This document shows positions 34,922-47,992 of a stretch of 64,000 nt of DNA, in pieces. Position 1 is the stretch's first letter; the number at the start of each line of letters is the position of its first letter. The DNA is from Neodontobutis hainanensis. Lineage: Eukaryota; Chordata; Actinopteri; Gobiiformes; Odontobutidae. Made by a program: the position numbers and the translations under genes. A model generated the notes under the pieces. The model was given only the letters and a program-made list of their open reading frames with translations, was not told the origin of the DNA and ran no database searches. The stretch lies in the NCBI GenBank assembly GCA_024349245.1, contig JALDNG010000040.1, positions 1,137,501 through 1,201,500 of the forward strand, in the 5' to 3' direction.

Positions 34922-34952
34922 AGATGAAGATGAGGACGAAGAGGCAGTGTAA
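28714..34952 (+). CDS. TRIM-family RING E3 ubiquitin ligase with polyacidic C-terminus (frameshift in exon 2)
   Basis: Coding exons: 28714-29312, 31922-32029, 32325-32420, 33687-33920, 34004-34026, 34111-34259, 34672-34952. Start context is GCCATGG. RING: C15, C18, C30, H32, C35, C38, C53, C56. A B-box 1-like segment (CDYC, KTCLKCEVSMCQEH) and B-box 2 (CPDHDEIYR, YYCMDDKVCVCNAC, HSGHT) follow, resembling the TRIM25/TRIM47 group. Exons 3-6 are coiled coil (GTLDKQLYRVERKY, AEKKLQEQKEKER). The last exon is almost all Glu/Asp (about 90 aa) and there is no PRY-SPRY. Exon 2 lacks one base in a G run near 31971: as written, translation stops at 32004-32006, whereas one more G restores E-G-G-H-S-G-H-T and phase to the end (496 aa). 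All later exons are open, so a recent mutation or consensus error is likely. AATAAA at 35040. Confidence 0.78.
29465..31080 (+). repeat. Teleost interspersed repeat with a 1.3-kb expanded CA-rich minisatellite
   Basis: The left end (TGGTAAATGG-like, CACCCAAAGCGCTGTACATTG, 29470-29540) and right end (GGAGGCAAGGTGGGTTAAGTG, TTGCCCAAGGACACAACAAC, 30953-31000) belong to one repeat family. Between them are tandem units of ACACATTCAC (about 14 in a row at 30006-30145) and 26-bp units ending CACACCCCTACACT, plus four copies of a GGCAGAC(A/G)GAGAGGGG(G)GCTGCC block (about 29685, 29813, 29898, 30882). No stop codons occur in any plus frame, hence false frames of up to 563 codons. It lies in TRIM intron 1. 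Confidence 0.88.
31081..31921 (+). other. Remainder of TRIM intron 1
   Basis: AT-rich, with a (TTA)n stretch at about 31220-31265. It ends at the acceptor GTGTACTTCAG. No other feature seen. Confidence 0.5.
32421..33686 (+). other. TRIM intron 3 with a dispersed repeat
   Basis: Within it, 33310-33352 (CACCCCTCCTTTCTACAG and CTGTGAGCACC) matches 13425-13453 in the lectin gene 1 intron and, inverted, 54661-54690. The rest has no recognisable feature. The acceptor CCATCTAG ends at 33686. Confidence 0.45.
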
Positions 34953-36240
34953 AGGGTCTCAAATATCATATGCACTTCCAAACAATACATTAATCACATA
35001 AAGTATTAAAGATAAGACAAATGTAAGTAATCCTCACACAATAAAAACTCTTTATTCTACTCCTAGAGCCCATTTGAACAAAGTGAACAACATTTTACTG
35101 TTTAGTTTCCATGGGAGGGACATTTTTGAGTTATTATCCTCAGTTAATCACATTTCTCAGAAGGAAAAATACAGCATAACTACATGACAAGTGGTTAGAG
35201 TAAGGCTGGTTTTGACTTTTATTGATTGAGAAGCATGAAGTCACTGGGCTTAAGAATAGTTCATATTGATACCAGTCATTGTCCACTAACCCAGTTTATC
35301 CAACGCCTGGCCACAGCCTTTCCCTTGGATTCCCACTTCCTTCTTTTCCGAGCTAGAGTCAAGTTGGAAAGTTGGGTTGGCACTCTTTCTAAGAATGCAC
35401 CACTCTGAGGGTTAATCCAGACTTTCTCACCTGCTGAAGCACTTTTACCTGACAAGACGAGCCACAAGGGCACACCCATTTGAATGTACATCGGTATTTC
35501 AACTCCTCAGCGACCGCTTCTTGCCTCGGAACAGTTTCTATAACAAACCACTGAATGAAAAACTGAGCCAATGTTGAACTGCTGCACACCCTTAAAACTG
35601 TCCAAGGTGCTTTACAGTTGCTGTTTGTTATAAATGAATGTAAATGTCTGATGAAAGAATGTTTTGTTTAAGATGTTGGCTTAGGTTTTTAGGCCAGAAA
35701 TTTAAAGACTTAATTTATATTTTCATGAAAACTGCTTTGGTTTCTATTGTTGGCTGCTGTGTACAAGCCTTGTGCAGGTGTTTAACCGCTACACAAACTC
35801 ATTTTGGTACAATTCCTAAGAATGCATGGAAATATTATTACTTTGTCCCCATTTTTCTGTAGAAAAGTGAAAGTATATATTGAACCTGCATGGCACTGAA
35901 TGTAAACAGAAAGATTGCTTCAACTGTTTTAACTTCAACACCATAATTCAAGCCAAAGAGAAATACAAGTGTGCCCATAGAGTCATTTGTTTTAGTGTAG
36001 ATTTTTTATTTTTTTTTATGTTTCTTTGCTTGGAATGATGGAAAATAATTTATTGGTTTACATTTGCTGTCTTCATGTGGTCCTCGGATGTAAATCCTCA
36101 GTAAAATGTATCTATTTTTAGGCAGAAACTTTATGTAACAAACTATAGCTTTGGCTAATGTATCTGACTGCACTGTATTATCTGTAATCTTCTGTAGGCT
36201 ACTATTGTATAGATACTAACTACCTGTAATCTAATAAAAA
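34953..36240 (+). other. 3' UTR and downstream region of the TRIM gene
   Basis: The first polyadenylation signal (AATAAA, 35040-35045) is 88 bp after the stop. A second, AATAAA followed by an A run, lies at about 36232-36249 and could end a longer 3' UTR. Short frames here have no family resemblance. Confidence 0.45.
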
Positions 36241-37079
36241 AAAAAAAAACTTTCCAAGGACCACATGAATGCAGCAAAAACCTATAGAATTATTTTTGCT
36301 TTAAAAATGTTGCATTGTTTTAAAAAGTAATGAGCCTATGCACTGTTATACCTTGAATATTTGTAAATCTTTGTAAATTCCAAGTGATGTTGAAATTTTG
36401 CACTTTACTAGAAAAAAAAAGAGTCCGGCTAAAATATTTAAATGTTTGAAGGTGATTTTGATATTGGATAAGTGGCTTTGTGAGGCCAAACGACAACAAA
36501 AAAGGACTAATAAAGATGAGGCTTGTTGAAATCTGCGTTTATTATGCAAAGGTTGTTTTTTCCAGTTGTTGAACCATTGTTGAGGTGTTTGAGGAGCTAC
36601 GATGAAGAATATTAAAGATGTACAGAGCTATATTGACAATATTGAGGATTAAAGTAATAACTCAAGCTGGTAATAAAACAATATTTAGTATTTTATCGTT
36701 TAAATAAAGACAAGATGGATTTTTGGGTGTAAAGTCATTATTTTTAAATTATACATACTTGGCTTAATACGGTTGATTTCAATTACTTGCGTTGGAGTGA
36801 CTTGGGCAGAAGCATTTATAACCTATTTTAATTAAATCCATAGCGTTATAAAATTAGTAGAAAGCGTTTTTTTTCTGATTGTCTTGCCCTACAACATGGC
36901 CATTTTACTCTCGGCCACTAGGTATTGACTCAATAGTGATTCCGTAGATAAACTGCAAATAATTCCAGTGAGATAAAATATTTTTATGATAACGACATGG
37001 GTACGCACGGTAGGAGTCGCTTAAAACATTTTTTTTATCGCTTTTCAAATTTAAAAATAATGTTTTGTTGAAAGCGGAA

Positions 37080-37261
37080 CACTTCGTTTGGAGAAGAACA
37101 CGGACAAGATAAAGACGGACTAGTTTCCGGCTAGCACTTCCGGTCCCAGATTAAATGCATGTGTGATGATTTTGATCTTATTATTTGTCAGTTCTTTAGC
37201 AAATATAATGCGCTTGTGACATATTTTATATCTTAAATGTACGAACCTTTAGATCCACGAC
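37080..37261 (+). promoter_or_regulatory. mrpl48: mrpl48 promoter with ETS-type sites
   Basis: TTTCCGG (37124-37130) and ACTTCCGG (37136-37143) are two ETS/GABP-like sites 120-135 bp before the ATG, as is common in TATA-less promoters of nuclear genes for mitochondrial ribosomal proteins. No TATA box is visible at the expected spacing. Confidence 0.5.
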
Positions 37262-40200
37262 ATGAACGCCGTCTTTAAAAAAGTACGTAATGTTTTTCCT
37301 TCTATTGTGTCTGTATCAGAGGTCACACAGAATAGTTCATATACTAAACAGTTAGCTCTATAATATAACTTTTTATTTTCCCGTATGGCTGTACATTTTT
37401 TACAATATTTATATCGAGTTTTGGGGATATATAAAGTCATATAAAGCGTCTGAGTTTCTAATAGACTACTGTTGTGTGTCCTTGCCTCTTGCTTTGAGAT
37501 ATTCCCTTTATATGCTCTTGTCTACTGGTAATAAAGTTGCTACTCTTCATTAAACACATCTTTTACTGAAAATCCATGAGCACTTAAATCTTCAGACCTT
37601 TAGTGTCTTCTATGTGCATTAAACAGTGACATTAAGAAATTGAAACACACTAATTTTAAAGAGACAATAATCTGCCTCACTTGAACCCTTAATTTTTTAA
37701 AACATATTTATCACAATATAAATGTACATAATGTCTCAACTGCTGTAAAGTGTTAGAAAAGGTGGAAACTGGCTTAAATTCTGTCAAAAGAAAAGCTGTT
37801 TGAATCCTCTTTGTGATAAACTTTATATTAATATAAACTAAAATCCAAATCAGTGCTGAGGAAACATTACTCTGCAATGCCTCAAAGTTTAATTATAGTA
37901 AACATTTTTTAAATTGTTTACCTTTGTATTTTCTTAACACATCATACACATCATAAGTGTAATTTTACAACTTGTATTGCATTTAATAATCTGTTGTATA
38001 TTTAAAGTTAAAATCTCTACTTTAACCATCACATTTTGAGTTTGTATTTCTCTGTTTCTTTTGGTGCAGGCAGCTTTAACACAAGCCTTAGTCCTGCACA
38101 GAGCAGCTTCATTATGTCGGTAAGCTTTGTCCCATACACTCTCCTGTTAGTTTCCTTTATAGATAATACATTTATTAAGCTCTATTTGACATGCATCATA
38201 CATCAACACATTGGACACAGACTAAACAAAGCAAGATATGAACTGCTCAGCTTCTTATTGTCTTTTTTAATGTTACAGGGTTTTACCTTTAATCTCACAT
38301 CCAGTCTGGGGTAAGAAGATATATAATTTTTTATTAATCCTTTTTATTATTACCACTTACCTCATTCTCAATTGCTTTGTCATTAGTTGTTAGCATCTTG
38401 CCCATTAGGTTGTCTCTGTTCCTTAACAGGTAAATAACAATTAGGCTGAACATCCCAATGACACATTTTAGGAGCTTTTACAAATACATTCTCCAAGAGA
38501 AATTGTAAGAGATTAATGAAAAAGCCTTATGATCGGATACTGGACTAAATACATGTATTATTTCTCTTCAGGGGGGACTGTTACTGTAAACAGTAGGCAG
38601 TACAAAGGCATGCCGACCCATGGAATTGGGAAGTGGAAACATCTTTTACCTAGAGAAGCTGTAAGTGTGGGATTTTTAAATGTAGATTTTTAGTAAAAGA
38701 TAGTTTCTGTCTGGTTAGTTTCAGAACCCCTCCAAATTTGATTATAAATAGTTCTGTTCAATTAAAAACCTCACCATTTTAAACTCTGGTTGAATGCCTT
38801 TAGAACTACTTAAAGTTTATCTCTACATTAACTTTTGCACTGGTTGTGTTTTCAGCCAAAGAAGAAGAAAGACAAACTTCAGATGAAGCAGATCATGGCA
38901 GCGTCAGAAACGGCGTACGGGACTCTGAGTGTGAAGGTCTCGGGTTTTGACATGACTTTGGTGGAGCATTACTCGCAGTACATCCACAACTTCTGCAACA
39001 GACTCGGAATCAAGGTCTCGGAGAGGTCAGGGGTCATCTCATGTGCTTTGAAAATCTTGGTCTATATATTATGAACAGAGATGGTTCTCTCTGCGGTGTC
39101 TACAAGTCTCTAATGTGTTCTATGTGTTTTCAAAAATAATTTTTCATCCCAAGACTGAACAAAAGTGATGTCCCATCCAATTTTTTCAAGTACAAGCACA
39201 TGCTGATGCAGAATACTGGTTCAAATACTGAATATTCTTTCGACCATACACAGATTTCAGAGGATTGTTGATTTTTTTAGCCACTTTACTCAATTGTCTG
39301 CAGCATGCTCTAAATGTATTACATTACAAGACACCAAAAACTGCAATATAGAGAGAAAGGTTAACAGAAACGCTCACTGATGGAGGTCAAACAAATACTA
39401 AAGGCTGTGATATTGTGATGTATTTGTCTCTGTATCTTGACAGCCTTAAAGAGTATGTTAAACTGCTGATAGTGTAGCTACTAACTGTAACGTTTTTGTC
39501 AAAATTTAACTTTTTAGCAGTATCCTGTCCCATGTCTCATTAGCCTAGAAGTAAAACAGAAGAGCATTTGTGTGAATGCTGGCTCTTGTGCTGCCAATGT
39601 GAAAACAACCTCTTGTGTCAAAAATAGAAAACACTTATTTATATTGGATCCAAGCTTTTGTATGTACACTTTTCTTTCTGAGATAATATATGACTCCAGT
39701 TCTCTCTGTATTTGCAGCTATGCTTTGCCGACCAAAAGCTCAGAGGTGATGTTGCTGCAGGACCAAGGCACCAAGATGTTTGTCGACGCCCTTCTGAAAA
39801 CTCATGAGCGAGTGGTTCAGGTAAAACTGAGCTTTCCTACGCATCACTCAGTTTGTGTCAATACATGCTTGTATTTATTGTTTAAAAAAATGTTGTTTCT
39901 GTCCAGGTGAGCAGTCTGGATGCTTGTCTGTGTCCAGTTTTTATGGATGTCCTCCTGAAGAATCAGCCCGAGGGAGTTCAGCTTTCCATCAAAGAGGTGA
40001 GTCTTCATGTAAATTCTCTTTGCTTTATTGAAGTAATTTGATACATTATTTGTTGATTTGATATTTTTAATTATTACTTATAGTCTGTCTTTGTGTGTAA
40101 GGCCCTAAGGGGAAAAAAGTAATATATTGCAAAGAAAAGTTAAATAATGTCAAGAAATGTGTATTTTTTTCTTTTTCTTCCAGCACACTGAGGCAGATTT

Positions 40201-40273
40201 CCAGGCTCGGTTTAAGGCACGTCCAGAGCTGGAGGGTCTAATGGCTCAGATGGGACAAAGAGATCAATACTAA
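37262..40273 (+). CDS. mrpl48: Mitochondrial ribosomal protein L48
   Basis: Eight coding exons: 37262-37282, 38070-38119, 38279-38310, 38572-38660, 38856-39025, 39718-39820, 39907-39996, 40184-40273. Phases agree and give 214 aa (human protein 212). The first three exons form a mitochondrial targeting sequence (MNAVFKK, then Arg/Ala/Leu-rich without acidic residues). The mature part matches human MRPL48 closely: YKGMPTHGIGKWKHL, PKKKKDKLQ, VSGFDMTLVEHYSQYIHNFC, YALPTKSSEV, LQDQGTKMFVD, LKTHERVVQ, LPEGV-like QPEGVQLSIKEHTEADF and FKARPELEGLMAQ. It is a component of the large mitoribosomal subunit (S10-like fold). All splice sites are GT-AG. AATAAA at 40361. It is convergent with pea15, 7.7 kb away. 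Nothing suggests loss of function. Confidence 0.93.
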
Positions 40274-40674
40274 CAAAATCTGACTTTCAGTGTTTATATT
40301 TTCTATATGTATTTGTCATTATATCCATCTGTACACATTGATGCGCTTTGAAGTCTACAAAATAAACCTCATTTCCCATCTAGCTATAGAGATGAAAAGA
40401 GATGAAAGCCTTTTTTCTTTACTTGTATGCTACTTTATTTTGGGCTTCGTATCTTGAGCCAGTGGAGAGAGGGAAACAGAGCTGGGATCAAACCTGTGTC
40501 GTTCACCTAACATGGTACGTCTATTTGCTCATGTCATAGTATTTAATGAAGAACAGAATTCTATGGATTTATTTGAATTGGCCGAACTAAATGTAGTAAG
40601 TAGAACACATTTAATTAGGAAACAGGGTTTTAGCACTGTATTGAAGAAAAGGTAATTAAAGGCATCGTACTTAG

Positions 40675-40975
40675 TTTTCACCTTGAACCAAAATGGCTTC
40701 CTTCAGCCCTCTCTCAAACCATCTGGCCTCTCTGGCCATAATTCAAACATTGCTGTCGTCAAAGGAATGTCCTTTGTCTTTGAGGTGGAGGTGGACTGCA
40801 GACTCAGGTCCAGGATTAGCTCTTCTGTGCTGATACATCCTCTTGTGAAGCTGTTTAGTTTCACCGACATAACTGTCACTGCACTCGTCACTGAACTGCA
40901 TAAACTCTGATACAGATACATATTGACTGTGGACCCACAGACAATGATGCAAGACCACATAGCACATTTTTCACA
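40675..40975 (-). mobile_element. Penelope-like element fragment with GIY-YIG endonuclease motifs
   Basis: Minus-strand frames give ECSDSYVGETKQLHKRMYQH, RRANPGPESAVHLHLKDKGH and, after a stop and frame change, AREARWFERGLKEAILVQ. These are consecutive blocks of the GIY-YIG nuclease of teleost Penelope-like elements. It lies downstream of mrpl48, antisense to it. RT is missing. Confidence 0.65.
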
Positions 40976-41725
40976 ATATGGTTAAATTAAGAATTGTATT
41001 AATTTAAAACTTTCTCAAAAGTTTCTAAAACTGCTGGAGTGAACATGTTCTTTATAAGTCCTATTCAGGTTAGATTCTTCTTCACAGTTGACATAAATAA
41101 AGGAACTTGGATACAGTTTTGGTTAGCAAATATATTTTAATATATAATTTTTATATTCATTTTAGCACAATGACAAAATGGCATAATTTCAATTCAGTCT
41201 CATTTAAATCATGACAAAAGGCCACACCTCTGTGTTTAAATACCTCTGACTATAGTATGTTGCAGTCATTGCAAAATAAATCCTGAATTTATTCTTGCCC
41301 CATGAGAGGAAACCTTTACCAAAAGGACTAACAGCACTGAGTCAATGGCATCCAACAGGGTTATGTTGCAAATAAAAATAGATGTGACTACATTACACAG
41401 TGTCAAGTCCTTGGAAACTGAACACAACTGGGAACATCCTGTTGAACAATACTTGCTACACCACTTCTAATGCCTTAAATACACTCAGAATGAAGATCTT
41501 ACATGTAACTGCGCTGGTAAAAATATCAAATGTCAATGTAGTATGCCTTAATCTTGCAGTTTAAGTACTTCTTTGCTAGTTTAATAAAATATGTCCTCTA
41601 CCTTTAGGTTGTTAGACTCTTTTAAATAAAAATGCTCTCAGCTCCACTTTATCCCTGACACATCACTCACTAAACACTATCTACTGCTGTCCACATGTAA
41701 ACACTAACATCTCACCACAGAATGT
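40976..41725. other. Intergenic, no feature seen
   Basis: AT-rich sequence between mrpl48 and pea15 with no recognisable gene or repeat. Confidence 0.4.
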
Positions 41726-41733
41726 CTCCAGAC

Positions 41734-42015
41734 TAGGGGTGTGTATTGGCACGCACGTATCACGATACACATGCCACAATACGATATATCCCGATACTGT
41801 ATTGTAAGACGATATATTGCAATTATCAAAATAGTGAGCACTGAAACTATACTTTAAAAAAAAAAACTAAATAAGCATCAAACATTGTTTTTTTTTTTTT
41901 TTGCAGAAATACTCAACACAGTTTTCAATTAGAAAAAACTATATTCGGCCATAATTTGAATCGAAAGAAATGTTGCAATATTTAACAAAACCATTTTTTT
42001 TTTCTTACACCCCTA
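41734..42015. mobile_element. Short non-autonomous hAT-type element, 282 bp
   Basis: Ends TAGGGGTGTGTATTGG and TTCTTACACCCCTA are inverted repeats, flanked by CTCCAGAC (41726-41733) and GTCCAGAC (42016-42023), 7 of 8 identical. The interior has the CGATACGATATATC-type motifs of a very common teleost MITE. A partial relative is at about 47095-47160. Confidence 0.7.
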
Positions 42016-42023
42016 GTCCAGAC

Positions 42024-45000
42024 AGAGTAAAGGTTGGTCATTACATCATTATGAGAAATGTCACTCCATTTTAAGTCCATACACACCAGCTGTTGATGGC
42101 ACTTTTACCTATAGTCGCAACGCTTTTTGTAAACATTATTATTCAGAATGTCACTTTGCTCACTTCACAGCTCTAAAGTTGGAATGGTTAAGGAGCCTCA
42201 AACTAAAACACAAATGACATCTTCACTGGTTCTAGTGACTCTGACCAGGCATGCTTCAATCACACACTTTTCCTCTTCCATTTCCCAGACCTGCCACTTT
42301 TAAACAAGACTAAACTAATACAATCATCTCCATCAACGCCCAAACTCGTGCCTTCTTTAAACAGCTGACCAGCACTTCTCATCCTTCTGTCTAAACACAT
42401 ACTGCAAGATATCACACAAAATCAGGAAAAATAAAATCAGACAAACTCCCAAATCAGATAAAAACTCAGCGTGCTAACAAGCCGCTAAATGCTAAATCTA
42501 GTTTTACAATCTAAAATATTTCACATATTTGGGGCTTGGGATTAAACTAAATGATTGCTGTTGTTCAGTTAATTAAAAACTAAAACAAAAAATGTAGGTT
42601 ATATATTTTCACTTTTTTTTTTCAATGTAAAGGCCAGAAATCAGACGTGAACATTTTCCTGAACTGGCCTAACGTCTGAAAACACTGAACTTTTTTATTT
42701 CTCAGTTTCTGCTCTCAGTGCAATACACAGTAGTTTACAGACTTAACGTCAGATATGAGACTGCTTTTATATCTTTTGTCATGATTCGGAAACCTATTGT
42801 TTAGTTTATTTTTTTATACAAACAATGACCACACCACATCGGAGCAAACACAACAGAGAAACAGAATATGTTATACAGTAAATAAGTAAATACAATGAAA
42901 TGTTGTTTTTTTGTTTCTTAAAATCATCACCCAAAGCGGAAACAGCTAAACATAACAAGAAATTGTAGAAGTTGACGTATATTATGCTTAACATGACATA
43001 AGCAACATCCTCTTGATTTGTTTCCAAAGAGTAAAACCGAACAGGAAAAACAAATACTGTATAGGCATTAAATAAATTAATTCAAAAAACAAAACACAGT
43101 GATATATTTTCAGAATACATATTTACAACCCAATATGACAAAAGAAAAGTCTAACAATTAAGGAAATAATAAACTACGGTTTGTGGAATTTATTCGACCG
43201 TTAACGTTTTAACAGGATCTACCTCTACTTTACGTACTTCATAAGTTGTATTTTGGTAACAATTAGGTATTCACCGTGATTAGTAGATGTTTTGCAGCAT
43301 TTACTAAGTTGATATGTCTTTTTGTAAATGGAAATCCAAATTTGACATCATCTATGACTGATATGTTCACGTTTAAATTCGCCAGAGGCTACACAGGAAA
43401 CACAAACCAACGCCATGTTTTTTTGTTGTTTTTTTTTAATTCTGCCTAGCAACCGAGAAAACAGTGAGCTTGCCTATAAAGGAAACAGGAAGTGAACAAA
43501 ACCACAAATATATAAGTAAGCTTCATTTCCGAGAGACGTGACTAAGCTTCTGGTCCAAACTAGCGTTGAACATACGGAACATGTATTTCATTGAGTAGTT
43601 TGATTTTAATAGACACTTCATGGAAGAACAACAAGCGACCGCACAAAAACATACATCAGCCCATTTGCCCAATCGTTCTGGTTACTGTTGAAATGAAAAA
43701 GGGCAAACTTTTTTATACATAGAGTTGATAACCACATGCTAATATCAACCCTTTTTGAGCCCAAGTCTGTTCAATTTTAAAGCTAATTGTTGATGTGCCG
43801 TTAAACTCTGGTGCTGGCCGTAACCCACAGGTCATAGCAGTGGATACTAGTGTCTCCCTTTGGCGCCAACAGAGGCCACCGCTTCACTGGGATCTGACCC
43901 AACACCGGTTTAGGTTAGGACAAAAAATCCACCCAGAAATACCATAAATACTATTTAAAGGCTTATTGTAGGTCTAATAGGTTAACAATATAATTATGAA
44001 TATATTATTACTATGTCATCAAAAGAACCACACACACAAGCGTCACCTGAATACTGAGAATTTAAGATTAATACTGGTTCCAAATGACTCTAATGGTTGG
44101 ATAAACTGTGGAACCTTTAATCAGAATTTGACCAAAAGTAGATCGCAGGTCTCAAGTGGACTGGGCACCTGCACTGTCTGGTCCGGACTTCCCAGTTTGG
44201 TTTGAACCACATCTTTAGGGGTGAAAGCTTCAGTAGACCAAGGTCCAGTTCATTTGTGAGACAGGTTTGCCAATAGTATTGACTTTGGGACCAAATGCAG
44301 GAAATGGACAATTAAACACATGAAAAGCAAACGGAGAAAGTAAATGGGATAATTCTATATCACTAATAACATGTCTCTACAGGCCCTACTCCAGTCTGAT
44401 TATCGTATTTCTCTGCAGAGACACATTCACAACAGCAACAAGACGTCTGCAGGAGGCACACCCCCGTTGTCATGACAACAGTGAACACAGCGCCAGGGAA
44501 AGTGCGATTGTCCACTTTTAAAAACTGAGTGAATCCAAAAGATACAGAGCCAAACGTATACTGCGTAAACATTTGTGAGTTCTTGTGCGGTCCTTGGTGC
44601 AGACTTTCAGGAGAAGAAAACGCCTAAAAGAACTCGGTATTTCTGGGTAGATTTTAAAATGTGGTTCCTTCGCGGGCCAACACAACAAGTTTAACACAGG
44701 ATCACTTAAAGAGAATTCAGAGAAGTAAGATCAGGTGATTTCTTGGGCGGACAATCATAACAATGCAGCTTTCTTACAAACATAAATGCATAGAATACAA
44801 ATCAGTATCAACACTACAAGATACATCGAGCAATACAAAAGAAACAAATGCTAAAGTCTTAGTCGTTGGCACTAGGGTTAAACTGGTTTAAAAACAAAAG
44901 AACGAGGGAATTAACATATATTTTATGTCTTTTTAATCCTGCAATAAATAGACTAAGAACATTCTGTACACAGCAACATCAAAGTCCTTAGCGTCTTTCG

Positions 45001-47992
45001 AACCAAGATCGAATAATGTTGTCGTCGGTAACTATCGCAGCTTAAAAGACTCACAGTTTTAAAACATTTTTTAGGGTGAACACAAAGTCCGCTAAGGCTT
45101 TTTCGCAGGGATATAAGAGACACAGTGTTCAAAAGAGCAGTCGTATTAGCTAAGTTTCAACAGTCTTGCGAGCTATAGTATCGTGAATGGCAGGCGGCGT
45201 GTGTTTTCGATTAATGGCTGTGTTTTATTATGACGTGCTGTGTTCTCTGAGCTGTACATCGTTAGTTCTTTTTCTGAAACCAGCAGCTCATTCTTTTTGT
45301 TGGAGAAATTAAATCCTAAGTGATCTTGACTTAATTACATACAGTGATTTGGAAGCTTAATAATTTTGTGCTATGGACAGTGCCACATCTAAAAATGACA
45401 CTAGAGAATAAGTACATGTCCTCGAATTAACGAAAGCATGTCACTTTTTGAAATGTAGATCCACTTTAGGACTAAAGGAGACAAATGCTGCTGCAAACTC
45501 ACAAAGGGATATTTTTCTGACTCATCCCCTGAGCTTTTGTTTAAACTTCACCACCAGCTATGGTGACCAAAGAGGGTCAAAAGTCCCTTGAATTTGCCAC
45601 TGGGTTACAAGAGAGCATCGACCCTGTATTGCATTGTTTATCTAAAACCCGACAATATAAATTATTTTCTTGGACATTTAAATCAATTTCAAGGTTATTT
45701 CCTCTGAAAAAACATTTAAAAAATGTGCAGGTTTTCCAGGAAGCGTGTAAACCCTATGTAACCCTCTATGAGTGTATCATTTGTTGAGGGCAAGAGAATT
45801 TTTAAGACTGTATGTTTTAATACAATTATTATTATTATTTTAATTTAGTACCCAGTTACTGTTTTTAACTATATCTTAACTAACATTTACAAGTGTTTAC
45901 CTACAGGTTAGTCCACATGAGAAGCATGAAATTAGCGTTCTAAAATCATAAAAGTGTAAAATAAATATGGCATTACTAAACTGAAAATGCAAGAAATAAA
46001 TACTTAAAAGCTTGTGGCATTGTTCATAGCAGTAAATTTGTTAGTTTGTTGTTTGTTTTTCCTGTCTGCTGCCCCAAAGTTGGGCAAAAACATTTACAAG
46101 CTGTACTTTCAACCACATGACAGACTCTAAATATGGAACCTAAGTGTGGAACCGCGAGCTGTGATAGTTTTCCAATCAATAAACACACAAATGTAAATTG
46201 ACTTCTTGAAATGTCGATGGAAAAAACACCCATATATATATTTTTTTTGTAATATATTAATTGTGTATTTACATTACTAGCCTGTTTTAACACTAACTGG
46301 TCCCTGGAGGCAAAGAAATATAACTTTCTCTTCTAAATACTTTTTTTCTAAATAGACATTTTCCTACTCTAGGTGCATTTACTATGAAAATTAGATTTAA
46401 ATAACAAAATTTGCTAAAATATTTATTTGATTTTGCTCTTGATCTGCACAAGAGTAAAGGGAATGCTTGAGGTTTCTTTTGATATTTCAGTAAAGTAGCC
46501 AAACAAGACGACTTCATTAGTGGTTAATGAAAACTGTGGGTGTCAACATTAGAAAAGTTAAAACAGTGGTTAAAAATGTCTTCTCCCAACCCGAGTTTGA
46601 CTTTCACAGTATTTTCCTTCTTTTCTCTTACATAAATACTTAATTAATGCATATTCCTTGCATACACATGTGAATATTAATTTAGTTTTAGGTATGGGTT
46701 TTATATGGAGGCACAAATGGACCATGTAAAAACAGGAGTTAAATAAAGCGTATTCAGTTGCATTGATGTTTGCCCATTATTAATTTGTTTATGTTTTAAA
46801 ATCTTAAAGCTGGAGTAGGCAATTTTTGGGAACGTAAAAAAATATCCACAGAAGCCCTTTATAAGTATGTAACAAGTGCTCTATATATGGAGTCAGCTGG
46901 GTGTTAAATGGAAATATTACCTGCTGCATCAAGCCCTAACAACAATTTAAAACATAGATTATAAAGCGTTCTTGTAAATATTTTGTTCTTTTAAAAACAA
47001 AATCACAATACATTTATGTTAACGTGACTTCACAAGACACAAGGCCCTTGTTGAATTTTTTTTATGTTGTTTGATAACAAATAAGAGTTGGGACACTATA
47101 TTGTGTGTATTGTTATTGTATCGTTTTATCGTGATACAGATATCGCAATATTTGTTAAAAGAGCTGTTGTGGGTAAAGACATGGGGAAAAAGTAACTATA
47201 GAAAAGCTAAAAGCCTGTGAGAGACATTGGATAATTTCAGGAAAGTTACTAATTATTTAATCCAAAATCCAAATATACCAAAGGAAATTTTTACAAACAT
47301 CACGATTTATTGTAAATGAATGTCTGCAGAATCACTCTATCATGAAAATGATATCATGTTCGGAAAATGTATTGTATCTCGTGGTACCATGTCATTCCTA
47401 ATGATCAGCTTCTTAGTTACCATGGAAACTAGTCTAATCCATTCAAGGCGTTACAGTTGCATCCAGGGAAAAGTCTGGAGCACAAGGCATGAGTAATTCT
47501 ATCTTTAGGGCAACAAAATATGTCAGAAACAGGCATTATTTATGCTGTCGTTATCTAAAATATTCAGATTTTACGTACTACACCTTTAATTAAATATTTG
47601 TTAGGTCTATACTTTTATTTACATGGTCAATTTGAGGCTCCATACTGAATCTGCACATTTATTACCATTTGTCATGAGAAGATGTGATTGTAACAGTAAA
47701 ACAAACCAAAAAAAAAAACACAAACGTCTCACAAACATCATTGGTCCGTCCTCAAATTTCTTCATCTAACGTCTTTTTCCCCCCGCTGTTTGCCCAAAAG
47801 AAAAGAAAAAAGATGAGATTTGCGTCGCTACGATCCAATTGGCCGCGGAGGTTAGTGCAGGAGCGTGGCTGTAGAGGAGGCGACGAGGCCGGTCACAAAA
47901 GGATGGTTGTTGCCGGGGGCGATTAATCGGTCGATTGGAGTATCAGAAGTGTAGAAATCAAGGTGCAAAGGTCGGGCGAGGGGCTGGCAGAC
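42024..47992 (-). other. Region downstream of pea15, no further gene seen
   Basis: Nearly 6 kb without convincing exons on either strand. The part nearest 47992 probably includes the pea15 3' UTR, which is long in vertebrates; I could not fix its end. A MITE relic (TCGTTTTATCGTGATACAG) sits at about 47095-47160. Confidence 0.4.
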
